The notes beneath the pieces are model-generated. The model was given only the letters and a program-made list of their open reading frames with translations. It was not told where the DNA came from and ran no database searches. The translations under genes and the position numbers were made by a program. A DNA stretch of 64,000 nucleotides, taken from positions 244,646-308,645 of the forward strand of contig NZ_AUCT01000006.1 of NCBI RefSeq assembly GCF_000429905.1, in the 5' to 3' direction. This document shows, in pieces, positions 16,697 to 25,589 of this stretch. Source of the DNA: Desulfatibacillum aliphaticivorans DSM 15576 (lineage in GTDB: Bacteria; Desulfobacterota; Desulfobacteria; Desulfobacterales; Desulfatibacillaceae). Position 1 is the stretch's first letter. Every line of letters starts with the position of its first letter.

Positions 16697-18358
16697 TTAT
16701 TTTTTCAAACGCTCCCGCTCCTCCTCCTGAAGCTGGCGCCATAAGATTTTGCCTGCGCCGCTCTTGGGAAGGGATTCCACAAACTCCACAAAGCGGGGGT
16801 ATTTATAAGCCGACATTTGCTCCTTGGACCATGCAATGATGTCTTTTTCCGTGACCTTGCCCACCGAGTCGGCGTTCAGGACGATGATGGCCTTGACCGT
16901 CTCCACCCGTTCGTCGTCCGGGATGCCGATGACGCAGGCTTCCAGGATGGCCGGGTGGCGGTACAGGGTGGATTCCACGTCCGCAGGCCAAACTTTGAAT
17001 CCGGCCGCGTTGATCATGCGTTTGACCCGGTCCATGATGTAGAAGTAGCCGTCCTCGTCCATGCGGCCGATATCGCCGGTCCTTAAGAAGCGTTTGCCGT
17101 CGATTTCCATGAAAGCGTCCTTGTCGGCGTCGGGCTTGTTCCAGTATCCTTTAAGGACCTGGGGCCCGTTGACCACGATTTCTCCCTGCTCCCCGATGGG
17201 AAGCTCTTTCAGGGTGATCACGTCCACGATCCGGGAATCCACGCCAAAGACCGGAACGCCCACGCTGCCCAGCTTGGGGTTGTCAGGCGGGTTCCAGTGG
17301 GTCTGGGAAATGGTCTCGGTCATGCCGTAGCCTTCGGCGAATTCCAGGCCTGTCATCTTGTTGAATTTTTCGCCCAGGGCCGCGGGCAGGGGGGCTCCGC
17401 CGCCGCCCACAAAGCTCAGGGAGGATATATCGCGCTCGTTGATGTCCGGAGCCGCCAGCATGTCCACGAGCATGGTGGTGATGTTGGCCCACATGGTTAC
17501 CTTGTATTTTTCGATGGCGTCCAGGGCTGCGGCCCGATCCCAGCGGGTCAGGTAGACGGAGATGCCGCCGTTGGCGATGGGCGCGAGAAAGCTGTGAATC
17601 ATGCCCGTGACATGGAAAAAGGGCAGGGCGGCCAGGGCCACCATGCTGGGCGAGCCGTTGGCCCAGTATATGGATCCCATGACGTTGGAGGTGACCGATC
17701 TGTGGGTGTGCATGCAGCCCTTGGGCACGCCCGTGGAGCCGGCGGTGTAAGGCAGCAGGCACAGGTCTTCGGGGCCCACTTCCACGGGGGGAGGCGCCGG
17801 AGCGTCTTTAAGGGCGTCCAGCCATTTGACGGTTCCGTCGATGGAGGAGGGAACCTGGCTGATAAAATCCGGAACCGGGATGTCCGGATCTTCCGGAACG
17901 TAGTCCGAGAGCGCGCCCACGATGATATTCTTGATGCCCAGTTCGTCGCATATGCCCTTCAGCCGGGGATACAACTCCGTGGTGGTGATGACCGCCTTGG
18001 GCTCGCAGTCCGTAAGCAGAATGCGCAATTCGTTGTCCACCAGCATGGGGTTCAGGGGAACCACCACGCCGTTGGCCCTCATGCCGCCCATATAGCTGAT
18101 GGAAAAATGCGGGCAGTTCTGCATGTACACGGCCACCCGGTCGCCTTTTTTCACGCCCATATCCGCCAGCACGCCGGCCAGCCGCTGGCAGGAGTCCCAG
18201 AATTCGGTGTAAGTGATTTCCCTGCCGTAATAAATAATGCCCGGTTGATCCGGGTAACGGCGGGCGGAGACTTCCAGAAAATCAAACAAGGGGGTTTGGG
18301 GGTAAACAAGTTCCTTGGGTACTCGTTTGGGCCAAAAGGGAAAATGCTTCTGGTTCAC
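16697..18358 (-). CDS. AMP-forming acyl-CoA synthetase (long-chain fatty acid ligase type)
   Basis: 553 residues, normal for the ANL superfamily. The P-loop YTAGSTGVPKG is near residue 200, EGYGMTET near 343, TGDIGRMDEDGY near 428, the hinge-region VKRMINAAGFKVWP near 445, and the C-terminal catalytic Lys in SGAGKILWRQ near 535. The reaction is carboxylate plus ATP plus CoA to acyl-CoA, AMP and pyrophosphate. The GTG start at 18358 is supported by GGAGG five bases upstream. Substrate chain length cannot be read. It sits upstream of the phosphotriesterase-like gene, and a TetR-type palindrome lies about 220 bases upstream. Confidence 0.92.
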   Translation of the reverse strand: MNQKHFPFWPKRVPKELVYPQTPLFDFLEVSARRYPDQPGIIYYGREITYTEFWDSCQRLAGVLADMGVKKGDRVAVYMQNCPHFSISYMGGMRANGVVVPLNPMLVDNELRILLTDCEPKAVITTTELYPRLKGICDELGIKNIIVGALSDYVPEDPDIPVPDFISQVPSSIDGTVKWLDALKDAPAPPPVEVGPEDLCLLPYTAGSTGVPKGCMHTHRSVTSNVMGSIYWANGSPSMVALAALPFFHVTGMIHSFLAPIANGGISVYLTRWDRAAALDAIEKYKVTMWANITTMLVDMLAAPDINERDISSLSFVGGGGAPLPAALGEKFNKMTGLEFAEGYGMTETISQTHWNPPDNPKLGSVGVPVFGVDSRIVDVITLKELPIGEQGEIVVNGPQVLKGYWNKPDADKDAFMEIDGKRFLRTGDIGRMDEDGYFYIMDRVKRMINAAGFKVWPADVESTLYRHPAILEACVIGIPDDERVETVKAIIVLNADSVGKVTEKDIIAWSKEQMSAYKYPRFVEFVESLPKSGAGKILWRQLQEEERERLKK

Positions 18359-18578
18359 GGCTTCCTCCTTTTGCTGGGGGGGATTAAAACGGGTTTAGAT
18401 GGGGAAGACAAATTTTCGGGCCTGGGCGCCGCCTCCCGCAGCGCTTAAAAGAAGCAAATCAAGAAGTTACGCTTCTTTTCGCCCTATTTGACGCTCTTAT
18501 CCTGATTGCAGGACAAGAAAGACGAATTCAATAAAACCTGGAAAAATCCTTGCGCATCCTCCATTTTTGCGCAACCGA

Positions 18579-18590
18579 ACGAACGTTCGT
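18579..18590. promoter_or_regulatory. Perfect 12-bp palindrome, candidate TetR-type operator
   Basis: ACGAACGTTCGT is a perfect palindrome about 220 bases upstream of the acyl-CoA ligase start. Short GAACG/CGTTC palindromes are typical of TetR-family regulators of fatty-acid degradation (FadR/LiuR/PsrA-like), so this is a plausible operator for the ligase operon. No matching regulator gene is adjacent. Confidence 0.45.
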
Positions 18591-18659
18591 ATTTTTTCTT
18601 GATACCACTAAAACGGCCCGAGGTGAAGCAATTTTTTAAAATCCTGATGGGAAAAGTGC

Positions 18660-18990
18660 CGTAATTAGAACGCCGCCTGTGCAGGCCTGGGATAAATGGC
18701 GTCAATAAGGGGGAATATCTCCATTGGGCGGAATTGCCTCACGCCGGGAACGTTCGCAGTGAAGGGGGGATGACGCGGCTTGTGGCCCTGTTACTTGGAA
18801 GGGGAAATTTTGTCTGGGAATAATGAGGAAGGCCGTAGGCGTTTCCATGAGGGGCGGATTCATTGACAATGGATACCTGAGGTAATGTAGACGCACAGCT
18901 TGCTGTGCTTAAAAAACGCGCTCAGCGCGTTTTAAGTAGGGCAAGCCCTACAACTACACAGTGAATCCGCTAGCCAAGGTTCATGGATAA
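18660..18990 (-). repeat. Inverted partial copy of the multi-hairpin repeat
   Basis: Read on the minus strand, this copy has TTCACTGTGTAGTTG, then TAGGGCTTGCCCTA, AAAACGCGCTGAGCGCGTTTT and GCACAGCAAGCTGTGC in the same order as the array at 2.8-3.9 kb, where the first two stems read CAGGGCTTGCCCTG and AGGACGCGGTCGGCGCGTCCT. Paired changes keep each stem. The homologous core is about 18885-18970; the outer limits are approximate. Confidence 0.75.
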
Positions 18991-19306
18991 ACAGCATGGC
19001 TTGGTTTGTTTTTTCAAGGGGCCGCTAAAGCAAGGGAATTTTACCTGTCAGAAAGAGTTAATGCTCACATCAGGCAGAGCCTTGCCCATGGAAAAAGCCT
19101 GAACAAAAAGTCAAAGAAGCATAAGTTGGCATAGGCCTTTTTCGGCCTGTGAAAAATCTGGGAAGGGCCTGGGACGGAGAGGCGAGCCAAAGGGGCGGCA
19201 GGAAGGTGAAAACCTCTTTTTTTTTCAGGGGGATTTAACCCCCCAATCCCCATGTGAATTCCTGCACAAAGACCTTTGTTTCAGGGCGCTAAACCCGGTT
19301 TTTTCC

Positions 19307-19335
19307 TTGACAGTCAAGGGCTGTTCGTCTAATGT
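19307..19335 (+). promoter_or_regulatory. Candidate sigma-70 promoter for the RsbRD-dsrMKJOP operon
   Basis: TTGACA (19307-19312), 17-base spacer, TAATGT (19330-19335). The -35 is embedded in the palindrome CCTTGAC-A-GTCAAGG (19305-19319), which could be a regulator site. This would give a leader of about 310 bases before the first gene at 19652. Inferred from sequence match only. Confidence 0.4.
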
Positions 19336-19651
19336 CGCCCGTTGACGGACTGTACAGGTCAAATATGCATTGTCATATCAGCCGGTTGGTTTTGGGCGGC
19401 GGGGACGCCTGAAGCCATTGTTCCTTTTCGAAAAAGACGCGCTTTTGCGAGTGATATTCCGGGGCGCATCTTGTCGGAAGCGGGCGTAAAATAAGGAGTT
19501 ACGCGCCCTTTTTGATAAGATAAGGCGCCGAACCGCGTTGACAAGGGGAGACGGGGAGGAACTTCAGGTTTTCCCGCGCACGGCCTGGGTTCGGCGACCA
19601 AATTTTCAATAAAAGCCCGGAGGTATAAAGCGGGCGAGAGCAGGTATTCAG

Positions 19652-20200
19652 TTGGATCTATTTGATATTATAGAAAAAAGGCAGGGACGCATCCTTGACA
19701 AGTGGCAGGACCGGGTTCTGTCCACTTATTCGCCGGATGCCTACCGGTTGTTCAAGCATAAAAAGGACCCGTTCGCAAATCCTGTGGGCAGCACTTTGAA
19801 AAAGGGGCTGGAAAGCCTGCTTGATTTGCTTCTGGGGGAGGGCGACGTACGGGAAAAAGCGGTGGAATTGCTGGAGGATTCCATGAAAGTCCGGGCTGTA
19901 CAGGATTTTTCGCCGTCGAACGCGGTCGGTTTTTTGTTTGAGCTCAAGGGAGTGATCCGGGAGCAGGTTGGCAAGGACCTGTCCAACCTGGAGGAGAGGC
20001 CCGATTGGTCCGCCCTTGATTCCAAGATCGACGCCATAGCCCTTGCGGGTTTTGACGTGTTTATGGAATGCCGGGAAAGGTTGAACCGAATAAGGGTCAA
20101 CGAGGTGCGCAACCTGTCCTACAAGGCCATGAAAAGGGCGAACCTTGTTTGCGATCTTTCGGAAATTCCGGACGATCCTGACGGGGAAACTGTTAACTAA
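19652..20200 (+). CDS. RsbRD N-terminal domain protein of the dsrMKJOP locus
   Basis: 182 residues from a TTG start (CAGG seven bases upstream, weak). The mostly helical sequence, with KWQDRVLSTYSPDAYRLFKH near the N-terminus and a FxFELKGVIREQV segment near 90-105, matches the RsbRD N-terminal (globin-like sensor) domain; no STAS domain follows, so it is only the sensor part. Genes of this type commonly precede dsrM in sulfate reducers, and here the gap to dsrM is 31 bases. Role unknown; a sensor or assembly factor for the sulfite-reduction membrane complex is plausible. Confidence 0.75.
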   Translation: MDLFDIIEKRQGRILDKWQDRVLSTYSPDAYRLFKHKKDPFANPVGSTLKKGLESLLDLLLGEGDVREKAVELLEDSMKVRAVQDFSPSNAVGFLFELKGVIREQVGKDLSNLEERPDWSALDSKIDAIALAGFDVFMECRERLNRIRVNEVRNLSYKAMKRANLVCDLSEIPDDPDGETVN

Positions 20201-20231
20201 TGTTAAAGAGGTGGAAGAGAGGTAACGGTAA

Positions 20232-21317
20232 ATGAACGTTTGGATTTCCCTCATCGCTTCTCTGATCGTGATTGGCGGGCTCGTAGTGGGCGCGGCCGGC
20301 GTCGCCGGTTTGGCCCAGTACTCCCACACTCCGGAGCTTTTAGTGCTCTTGGGCGTGGTTGTGCCGTTGCTCGCTTTTATCGCGTTCATCGTAGGAGTCA
20401 TTCTTCAGGTAGTGAAGTGGGGACGCCGTCCTGTTCCGTTTCCCATCGCCACGGTGGCAGGGCAGGGCAAATCCCTTCCCTGGATTAAGGCCAGTTATTT
20501 TGACGCGCCTTATACCAAAGCGGGGGTGGTTGGAAGGATGGCACTGGAAGTTTTGACTTTCAGGTCCCTGTTCCGCAACACAAAAATGGAACTGCACGAC
20601 GGTCCCAAACTGGCTTACGGATGGCAGATGTGGCTGTGGGTTTTCGCCCTGGCTTTTCATTACGCCTTCCTGACTGTGTTTATTCGTCACTTCCGTTTTT
20701 TCACTGAAGACGGCTCCGTGGTATTTCAGGGCGTGATGTTCCTGGAACACCTGGACGGCTTTCTGCAACTGGGTCTGCCCCATGTGCTGATCTCCGGCTT
20801 TGTTCTGCTTGGCGCGGCCACCATGCTGCTGCTCAGGCGCCTGACCAACGCCCAGGTTCGTTACGTGTCCCTGATCCAGGATTACTTTCCCCTGCTGCTG
20901 ATCATCAGCATCGCCGCCAGCGGCATCCTGATGCGTCACGTGATCAAGGTGGACATTGTGGCCGTAAAGGCCCTGATCATGTCCATGCTGAATTTCGATT
21001 TTGTGGGGATCGGAGAAAAAGCATTGGCCATAGGCTGGATGTTTTATCTCCACATCTTTCTGGTGAGCGTGCTGTTGGCGTACTTCCCCATGTCCAAGCT
21101 CATGCACATGGGCGGCATCTTCCTGAGCCCCACCAGAAACCTGCTGTGCAATTCCCGGGAATTCAGGCACGTCAACCCCTGGAACTACCCGGTCAAGGTT
21201 CATACCTACGAGCATTATGAAGATGAGTTCAGGGAAAGGATGATCGAAGCGGGCCTGCCCGTGGAGAAGACTTTGGAAGAAACCCAAGAGGCGGCTGCGC
21301 CAGAGGAGAAGGAGTAA
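20232..21317 (+). CDS. dsrM: DsrM, membrane cytochrome b subunit of the DsrMKJOP complex
   Basis: 361 residues. Two hydrophobic helices at the N-terminus are followed by a soluble loop and a NarI-like di-heme cytochrome b segment of four to five helices, with His residues in HYAFLTVFIRH, EHLDG and MRHVIKVD-type contexts as expected for heme b ligation. DsrM takes part in menaquinol oxidation or reduction and passes electrons to DsrK. The ATG has GAGAGG about eight bases upstream. One base separates its stop from the dsrK start. The operon order M-K-J-O-P is the standard one for sulfate reducers. Confidence 0.95.
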   Translation: MNVWISLIASLIVIGGLVVGAAGVAGLAQYSHTPELLVLLGVVVPLLAFIAFIVGVILQVVKWGRRPVPFPIATVAGQGKSLPWIKASYFDAPYTKAGVVGRMALEVLTFRSLFRNTKMELHDGPKLAYGWQMWLWVFALAFHYAFLTVFIRHFRFFTEDGSVVFQGVMFLEHLDGFLQLGLPHVLISGFVLLGAATMLLLRRLTNAQVRYVSLIQDYFPLLLIISIAASGILMRHVIKVDIVAVKALIMSMLNFDFVGIGEKALAIGWMFYLHIFLVSVLLAYFPMSKLMHMGGIFLSPTRNLLCNSREFRHVNPWNYPVKVHTYEHYEDEFRERMIEAGLPVEKTLEETQEAAAPEEKE

Positions 21318-21318
21318 C

Positions 21319-22938
21319 ATGGCTGACGAAGTCCCGAAGGTAGAAGAAATGGCCGCGATCAACCACACTCCGCCGAAAACGGGGTGGATGGATACGCCGG
21401 CGGTTATAAGACCGGGCATGTATTGCTACTCTGCTAAGGCCAAGCCCCTTAACATTTTAAGCATGCCCTATGGCAGGGATTGGGATCCCATTGAAGAAGA
21501 CTGGCATCTGCCTGAAAACTGGATGGAAATCGTCCTGGAAGGCCTGCACGAACGCCTTCACAAGTTCCGCTCTCTCCAGCTTTTTATGGACGTGTGCGTG
21601 CGCTGCGGCGCCTGCGCCGATAAATGCCACTTTTTCATCGGCTCCGGCGATCCCAAAAATATGCCCGTGCTCCGCGCTGAACTGCTCCGGTCCGTATACC
21701 GCAAGGAATACACCCTGGCCGGCAAGCTGCTCGGCAAAATGGTCGGCGCCCGCAAGCTGACGGAGACGGTCCTCAAAGAATGGTGGACCTACTTCTTCCA
21801 ATGCACGGAATGCCGCCGTTGCAGCGTGTTTTGCCCCTACGGCATTGACACCGCGGAAATCACCATCATCGGCCGGGAGCTGCTGAACCTCCTGGGCCTG
21901 AATATCGACTGGATCGCCACTCCGGTTTCCAACTGCTACCGCACAGGAAACCACTTGGGCATCCAGCCTCACGCCTTTAAAGACATGATCGACTTTTTCG
22001 TAGACGAAGTCGAAGACGTCACGGGCGTCAGGTGCAATCCTTCCTTCAACAGGAAGGGCGCCGAAATTCTGTTCATCACGCCTTCCGGCGACGTATTCGC
22101 CGACCCCGGCACATACACCGCCATGGGATACCTGATTCTTTTCCATTACCTGGAAAGCATGGGTCTGGACATCACCTGGAGCACCTACGCTTCCGAAGGC
22201 GGCAACTTCGGCTTTTTCACCTCCCACGAGATGATGAAGCGCCTCAACGCCAAAATGTACATGGAAGCCAAACGCCTTGGCGTCAAGTACATCATAGGCG
22301 GCGAGTGCGGCCACATGTGGCGCGTGATCCATCAGTACATGGACACCATGAACGGTCCCGCGGACCATCTGGAAGTTCCCAAGAGCCCCATCACGGGTAC
22401 GGTGTTCCAGAACGCCGCGTCCACCAAGATGATCCACATCACTGAGTTCACGGCCGACCTCCTGAGGCACAACAAGCTCAAATTCGACAAAACCAGGAAC
22501 GACAACTACAATCTGACTTTCCACGACTCCTGCAACCCCTCCCGGGGCATGGGGCTTTTGGAAGAACCCAGGTACATCATCAAGGAAATGTGCAACCATT
22601 TCTATGAAATGCCCGAAGGAACCATCCGGGAGCAAACCTTCTGCTGCGGCAGCGGGTCCGGCCTCAACGCCGGCGAGGATTTGGAGCTTAGGTTCCGCGG
22701 CGGCATGCCCAGGGCCAACGCAGTGAAGCACGTCCATGAGAAACATGGGGTCAACACGGTTGCCTGCGTCTGCGCTATCGACCGCGCCGCCCTGCCTCCC
22801 TTGATGGATTACTGGGTGCCTGGAGTTCAGGTCGCCGGCGTCCACGAACTGGTAGGAAACGCTCTTATTCTAGACGGCGAGAAAGAGCGCACCGAAGACC
22901 TTCGTTTTGAGCCGCTTGCCGGAATGGAGGATGAATAG
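21319..22938 (+). CDS. dsrK: DsrK, cytoplasmic HdrD-like iron-sulfur subunit
   Basis: 539 residues. Two 4Fe-4S motifs are visible, CVRCGACADKC near residue 93 and CTECRRCSVFC near 162. Two CCG-type cysteine-rich domains follow (FHDSCNPSRG near 398 and FCCGSGSGLNAGED near 440), which bind the special catalytic 4Fe-4S centre found in HdrB/HdrD proteins. DsrK is thought to reduce the trisulfide bound to DsrC. The start has GGAGTAAC immediately upstream. It is the most conserved member of the complex and confirms a dissimilatory sulfate/sulfite reducer. Confidence 0.97.
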   Translation: MADEVPKVEEMAAINHTPPKTGWMDTPAVIRPGMYCYSAKAKPLNILSMPYGRDWDPIEEDWHLPENWMEIVLEGLHERLHKFRSLQLFMDVCVRCGACADKCHFFIGSGDPKNMPVLRAELLRSVYRKEYTLAGKLLGKMVGARKLTETVLKEWWTYFFQCTECRRCSVFCPYGIDTAEITIIGRELLNLLGLNIDWIATPVSNCYRTGNHLGIQPHAFKDMIDFFVDEVEDVTGVRCNPSFNRKGAEILFITPSGDVFADPGTYTAMGYLILFHYLESMGLDITWSTYASEGGNFGFFTSHEMMKRLNAKMYMEAKRLGVKYIIGGECGHMWRVIHQYMDTMNGPADHLEVPKSPITGTVFQNAASTKMIHITEFTADLLRHNKLKFDKTRNDNYNLTFHDSCNPSRGMGLLEEPRYIIKEMCNHFYEMPEGTIREQTFCCGSGSGLNAGEDLELRFRGGMPRANAVKHVHEKHGVNTVACVCAIDRAALPPLMDYWVPGVQVAGVHELVGNALILDGEKERTEDLRFEPLAGMEDE

Positions 22939-22939
22939 G

Positions 22940-23332
22940 ATGTACGATTCAGGTAAAATCATCACCGGACTTGTCATCTTTGTGGCCCTGTTCGCCTCTC
23001 CGTTCATTCTGAACGTGGGCGGCGGCGCTCCGGCTGTTCCCCAGCCGAGCCTGGACACCCCGGCCATCAAGAGCATGGGAAATCCCGTGTGCGTGCGTGA
23101 AAACATGCAATCGAATCATATGCAGGTGCTGGACCTGTGGCGCGACTCCGTCGTGAGGGACTCCAACCACACGGCCCCCGGCATCGACGGCCAGCTCTAC
23201 GAAATGAGCCTGTCCAACACGTGCATGGAATGCCATTCTAACAAGGCAGAGTTCTGCGACAGGTGTCATACCTACGCCGCAGTCGACCCCTTCTGCTGGG
23301 ACTGCCATATCGAACCGCCGAAGGAGGGATAA
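22940..23332 (+). CDS. dsrJ: DsrJ, periplasmic triheme cytochrome c
   Basis: 130 residues from the ATG at 22940, which has GGAGG nine bases upstream; upstream in-frame ATGs at 22907 and 22931 lack correctly spaced sites. An N-terminal helix (residues about 8-26) acts as uncleaved anchor or signal. Three CxxCH heme c motifs are present: CMECH (95), CDRCH (106), CWDCH (119). A Cys at about residue 50 in NPVCVRE corresponds to the unusual axial cysteine ligand described for DsrJ of Allochromatium. It starts one base after the dsrK stop codon. Confidence 0.95.
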   Translation: MYDSGKIITGLVIFVALFASPFILNVGGGAPAVPQPSLDTPAIKSMGNPVCVRENMQSNHMQVLDLWRDSVVRDSNHTAPGIDGQLYEMSLSNTCMECHSNKAEFCDRCHTYAAVDPFCWDCHIEPPKEG

Positions 23333-23337
23333 GAGTC

Positions 23338-24153
23338 ATGAAAAGCGATAGAAGACACTTCCTGAAGGCTGCAGGCGTCGCTACCATAGGCGTGGCGGCC
23401 GGGGCCACGGCGGCGGAGGCGAACTTGCTGGATTCCGCCAAGGAGCTGTTGCTCGGCCCCAAGGGAGCGGCCCCTTATCCGGAAGCCAAAAAGAACGCCA
23501 GATGGGCAATGGTCGTGGACACCCGCAAGCTGACCGCGGAATCCATGGAAAAAATGATCCATGCCTGCAACCACGCTCATAACATCCCCCTGCATCCTTT
23601 GAGGAAAAAAGGGGACAAATACAACAAAGACGAAATCAAGTGGATCTGGGAAGAGGAATTCGAAAACGCCTTCCCCGGACAGATGAACGAACATCTGCCC
23701 CCCAAGGTGACCCAGAATGAAGTCCTGGTTCTTTGCAACCAGTGCGAAAACCCCGCCTGCGTGCGCGTGTGCCCCACCAAGGCCACCTTTCAGCGCGACG
23801 ACGGCATCGTCATCATGGACTTCCACCGTTGCATCGGCTGCCGTTTCTGCATGGCGGCGTGCCCTTACGGGTCCCGTAGCTTCAACTTCAAGGACCCCAG
23901 GATTGCCAGTTTGGAAATCAATCCCGAATTCCCCACCAGGATGAAGGGCGTCGTGGAAAAATGCAACTTCTGTGCGGAGCAGCTGGACAAGGGCCTGCAG
24001 CCCCATTGCGTGGAAGCCTGTGAAAACGGCGAACTGGTTTTCGGAGACATGAACGATCCGGAATCGGAAATCCGCAAGGTGCTGCGCAACAATTACACCA
24101 TCAGGCGGAAACCCGAAGTTGGAACTCAACCCCAAGTTTACTATATAGTGTGA
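23338..24153 (+). CDS. dsrO: DsrO, periplasmic Tat-exported ferredoxin-like subunit
   Basis: 271 residues from the ATG at 23338 (AAGGAGGG upstream). The N-terminus is a twin-arginine signal, SDRRHFLKAAGVATIGVAAG. Cysteine motifs for several 4Fe-4S clusters follow: CNQCENPACVRVCP near 137, CIGCRFCMAACPYG near 171 and CNFCAEQLDKGLQPHC near 210. It pairs with the NrfD-type DsrP to form the periplasmic-side quinone-interacting module. Five bases separate it from dsrJ and seven from dsrP. Confidence 0.96.
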   Translation: MKSDRRHFLKAAGVATIGVAAGATAAEANLLDSAKELLLGPKGAAPYPEAKKNARWAMVVDTRKLTAESMEKMIHACNHAHNIPLHPLRKKGDKYNKDEIKWIWEEEFENAFPGQMNEHLPPKVTQNEVLVLCNQCENPACVRVCPTKATFQRDDGIVIMDFHRCIGCRFCMAACPYGSRSFNFKDPRIASLEINPEFPTRMKGVVEKCNFCAEQLDKGLQPHCVEACENGELVFGDMNDPESEIRKVLRNNYTIRRKPEVGTQPQVYYIV

Positions 24154-24160
24154 GGTAATT

Positions 24161-25327
24161 ATGCTTGAAAAGGCGTTAACCGGAGACAGCAAATACTGGG
24201 GATGGATCGGATTTCTTCTGTTATTGATAGCCGTGGGATTCGGGGCTTATCTCCGTCAGTTCAACGAAGGTCTGACTCTGACGGGCCTTAGCCGCGACGT
24301 TTCCTGGGGATTCTACATCGCACAGCTCACCTATCTGGTGGGTGTGGCGGCCTCTGGCGTTATGCTGGTCATGCCTTATTACCTGCACGACCACAAAGCC
24401 TTTGGCAAAATCACCATCCTCGGCGAATTCATGGCTGTGGGCGCGATTACCATGTGCCTCCTGTTCGTATTGGTTGACCTTGGTCAGCCCATGCGCATGA
24501 TGAACATGATCATCTTCCCCACTCCCAATTCCGTCCTCTTTTGGGACATGGTGGTCTTGAACACCTACATGTTCCTGAACATTATCATCGGCTGGACGGT
24601 GCTCCAAAACGAAAGGAAAGGCATCCACTATCAAAAGTGGGTCAAGGTTCTTATCTATCTGTCCATTCCTTTTGCTGTCAGCATCCATACCGTTACAGCT
24701 TTCTTGTATGCAGGCCTGCCGGGCCGCCATTTTTGGCTCACCGCCATCATGGCGCCTCGATTCCTGGCCGGCGCTTTCTGCGCCGGACCGGCCATCCTGC
24801 TGTTGATCGTGTTCTTCCTCAGGAGGTTCACTTCTTTTGACGCAGGCGACAAGGCCATCAAATCCCTGGCGGTCATCATTACTTACGCCATGATCCTGAA
24901 CGTGTTCTTCCTGCTTCTGGAACTTTTTACGGCTTTTTACAGCCAGGTTCCGGGCCATATGCACGCACTCATTTATCTGTTTGCAGGACTGCACGGAGGA
25001 CACGCCCTGGTGCCTGTCATGTGGGCTTCGGTGATTTTAGCGGTGATTGTTTTGATCCTGCTGATTCCGCCCAAGTTCCGCAACAACTACAACCTGCTCA
25101 TTCCCGCCCTGATCATGCTGGTGCTTTCCACTTGGTTGGAAAAAGGCGTGGCTCTGGTCGTGGCTGGCTTTATCCCCAACCCGCTTGAGCATGTGAACGA
25201 GTACGCTCCCACATTGAACGAGCTGGTGATCTCCGTAGGCGTGTACGCGGTCGGCGCTCTGATCGTCACCGTGCTGTACAAAATCGCCATCGGCGTGAAA
25301 GCGGAAGTAGGCGACGCTGCCCACTAA
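24161..25327 (+). CDS. dsrP: DsrP, NrfD-family integral membrane subunit
   Basis: 388 residues with about ten transmembrane helices, matching the NrfD/PsrC quinone-binding family, the membrane partner of DsrO. The start ATG follows GAGGTAATT. It ends the operon; a strong terminator lies 25 bases beyond the stop. With DsrM it makes two separate quinone-interacting membrane modules in the complex. Confidence 0.96.
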   Translation: MLEKALTGDSKYWGWIGFLLLLIAVGFGAYLRQFNEGLTLTGLSRDVSWGFYIAQLTYLVGVAASGVMLVMPYYLHDHKAFGKITILGEFMAVGAITMCLLFVLVDLGQPMRMMNMIIFPTPNSVLFWDMVVLNTYMFLNIIIGWTVLQNERKGIHYQKWVKVLIYLSIPFAVSIHTVTAFLYAGLPGRHFWLTAIMAPRFLAGAFCAGPAILLLIVFFLRRFTSFDAGDKAIKSLAVIITYAMILNVFFLLLELFTAFYSQVPGHMHALIYLFAGLHGGHALVPVMWASVILAVIVLILLIPPKFRNNYNLLIPALIMLVLSTWLEKGVALVVAGFIPNPLEHVNEYAPTLNELVISVGVYAVGALIVTVLYKIAIGVKAEVGDAAH

Positions 25328-25351
25328 GTTATTCCGCTTGATTGAAAAAAC

Positions 25352-25390
25352 AAACGGGGTTCATCCATGAGGATGAGCCCCGTTTTATTT
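25352..25390 (+). terminator. Rho-independent terminator of the dsrMKJOP operon
   Basis: A 15-base-pair stem (25352-25366 with 25371-25385, one G-U pair) and a four-base ATGA loop, followed by TATTT. The stem begins AAACGGGG and ends CCCCGTTT. Confidence 0.9.
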
Positions 25391-25434
25391 AAAGAACGCT
25401 TAACAAAGCTGATGCAACTGTGTTACATTATCCA

Positions 25435-25463
25435 GGGTTCATTCTTTTGATTGGAATGAACCC
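25435..25463 (+). promoter_or_regulatory. Second GGGTTCAT hairpin in the malic enzyme leader
   Basis: GGGTTCATTC / GAATGAACCC forms a perfect ten-base stem with a nine-base loop, followed by CGTTTCGTTC. The arm sequence echoes the dsr terminator 80 bases upstream (GGGTTCAT...CCCCGTTT), so it may be a duplicated terminator or an attenuator before the malic enzyme gene at 25590. Confidence 0.5.
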
Positions 25464-25589
25464 CGTTTCGTTCAAGGGCCTTGAAATATGAATAATTGCG
25501 CCGAAGGTTCAAATGGGGGAGGCGCGGGTTTTCAGGTCGGCCGTATGATGCAGCCGCCTGGAATTAAATCCTTACAAGGGGTTTTTACC

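Larger units (their letters stand above)
18359..19651. other. 1.3-kb gene-free region upstream of the sulfite-reduction operon
   Basis: I see no credible gene. Contents: leader of the ligase gene with the ACGAACGTTCGT palindrome; an inverted, partial copy of the multi-hairpin repeat (about 18660-18990; stems GCACAGCTTGCTGTGC, AACGCGCTCAGCGCGTT and TAGGGCAAGCCCTA); a CAGGGGGATTTAACCCCCC element near 19227-19245; and a candidate promoter at 19307-19335. Open frames here are short and have no ribosome sites. Confidence 0.6.

Noticed and set aside
21457..22845. 462-codon minus-strand frame opposite dsrK
   Set aside because: Shadow of a G+C-rich coding strand; dsrK motifs on the plus strand are unambiguous.
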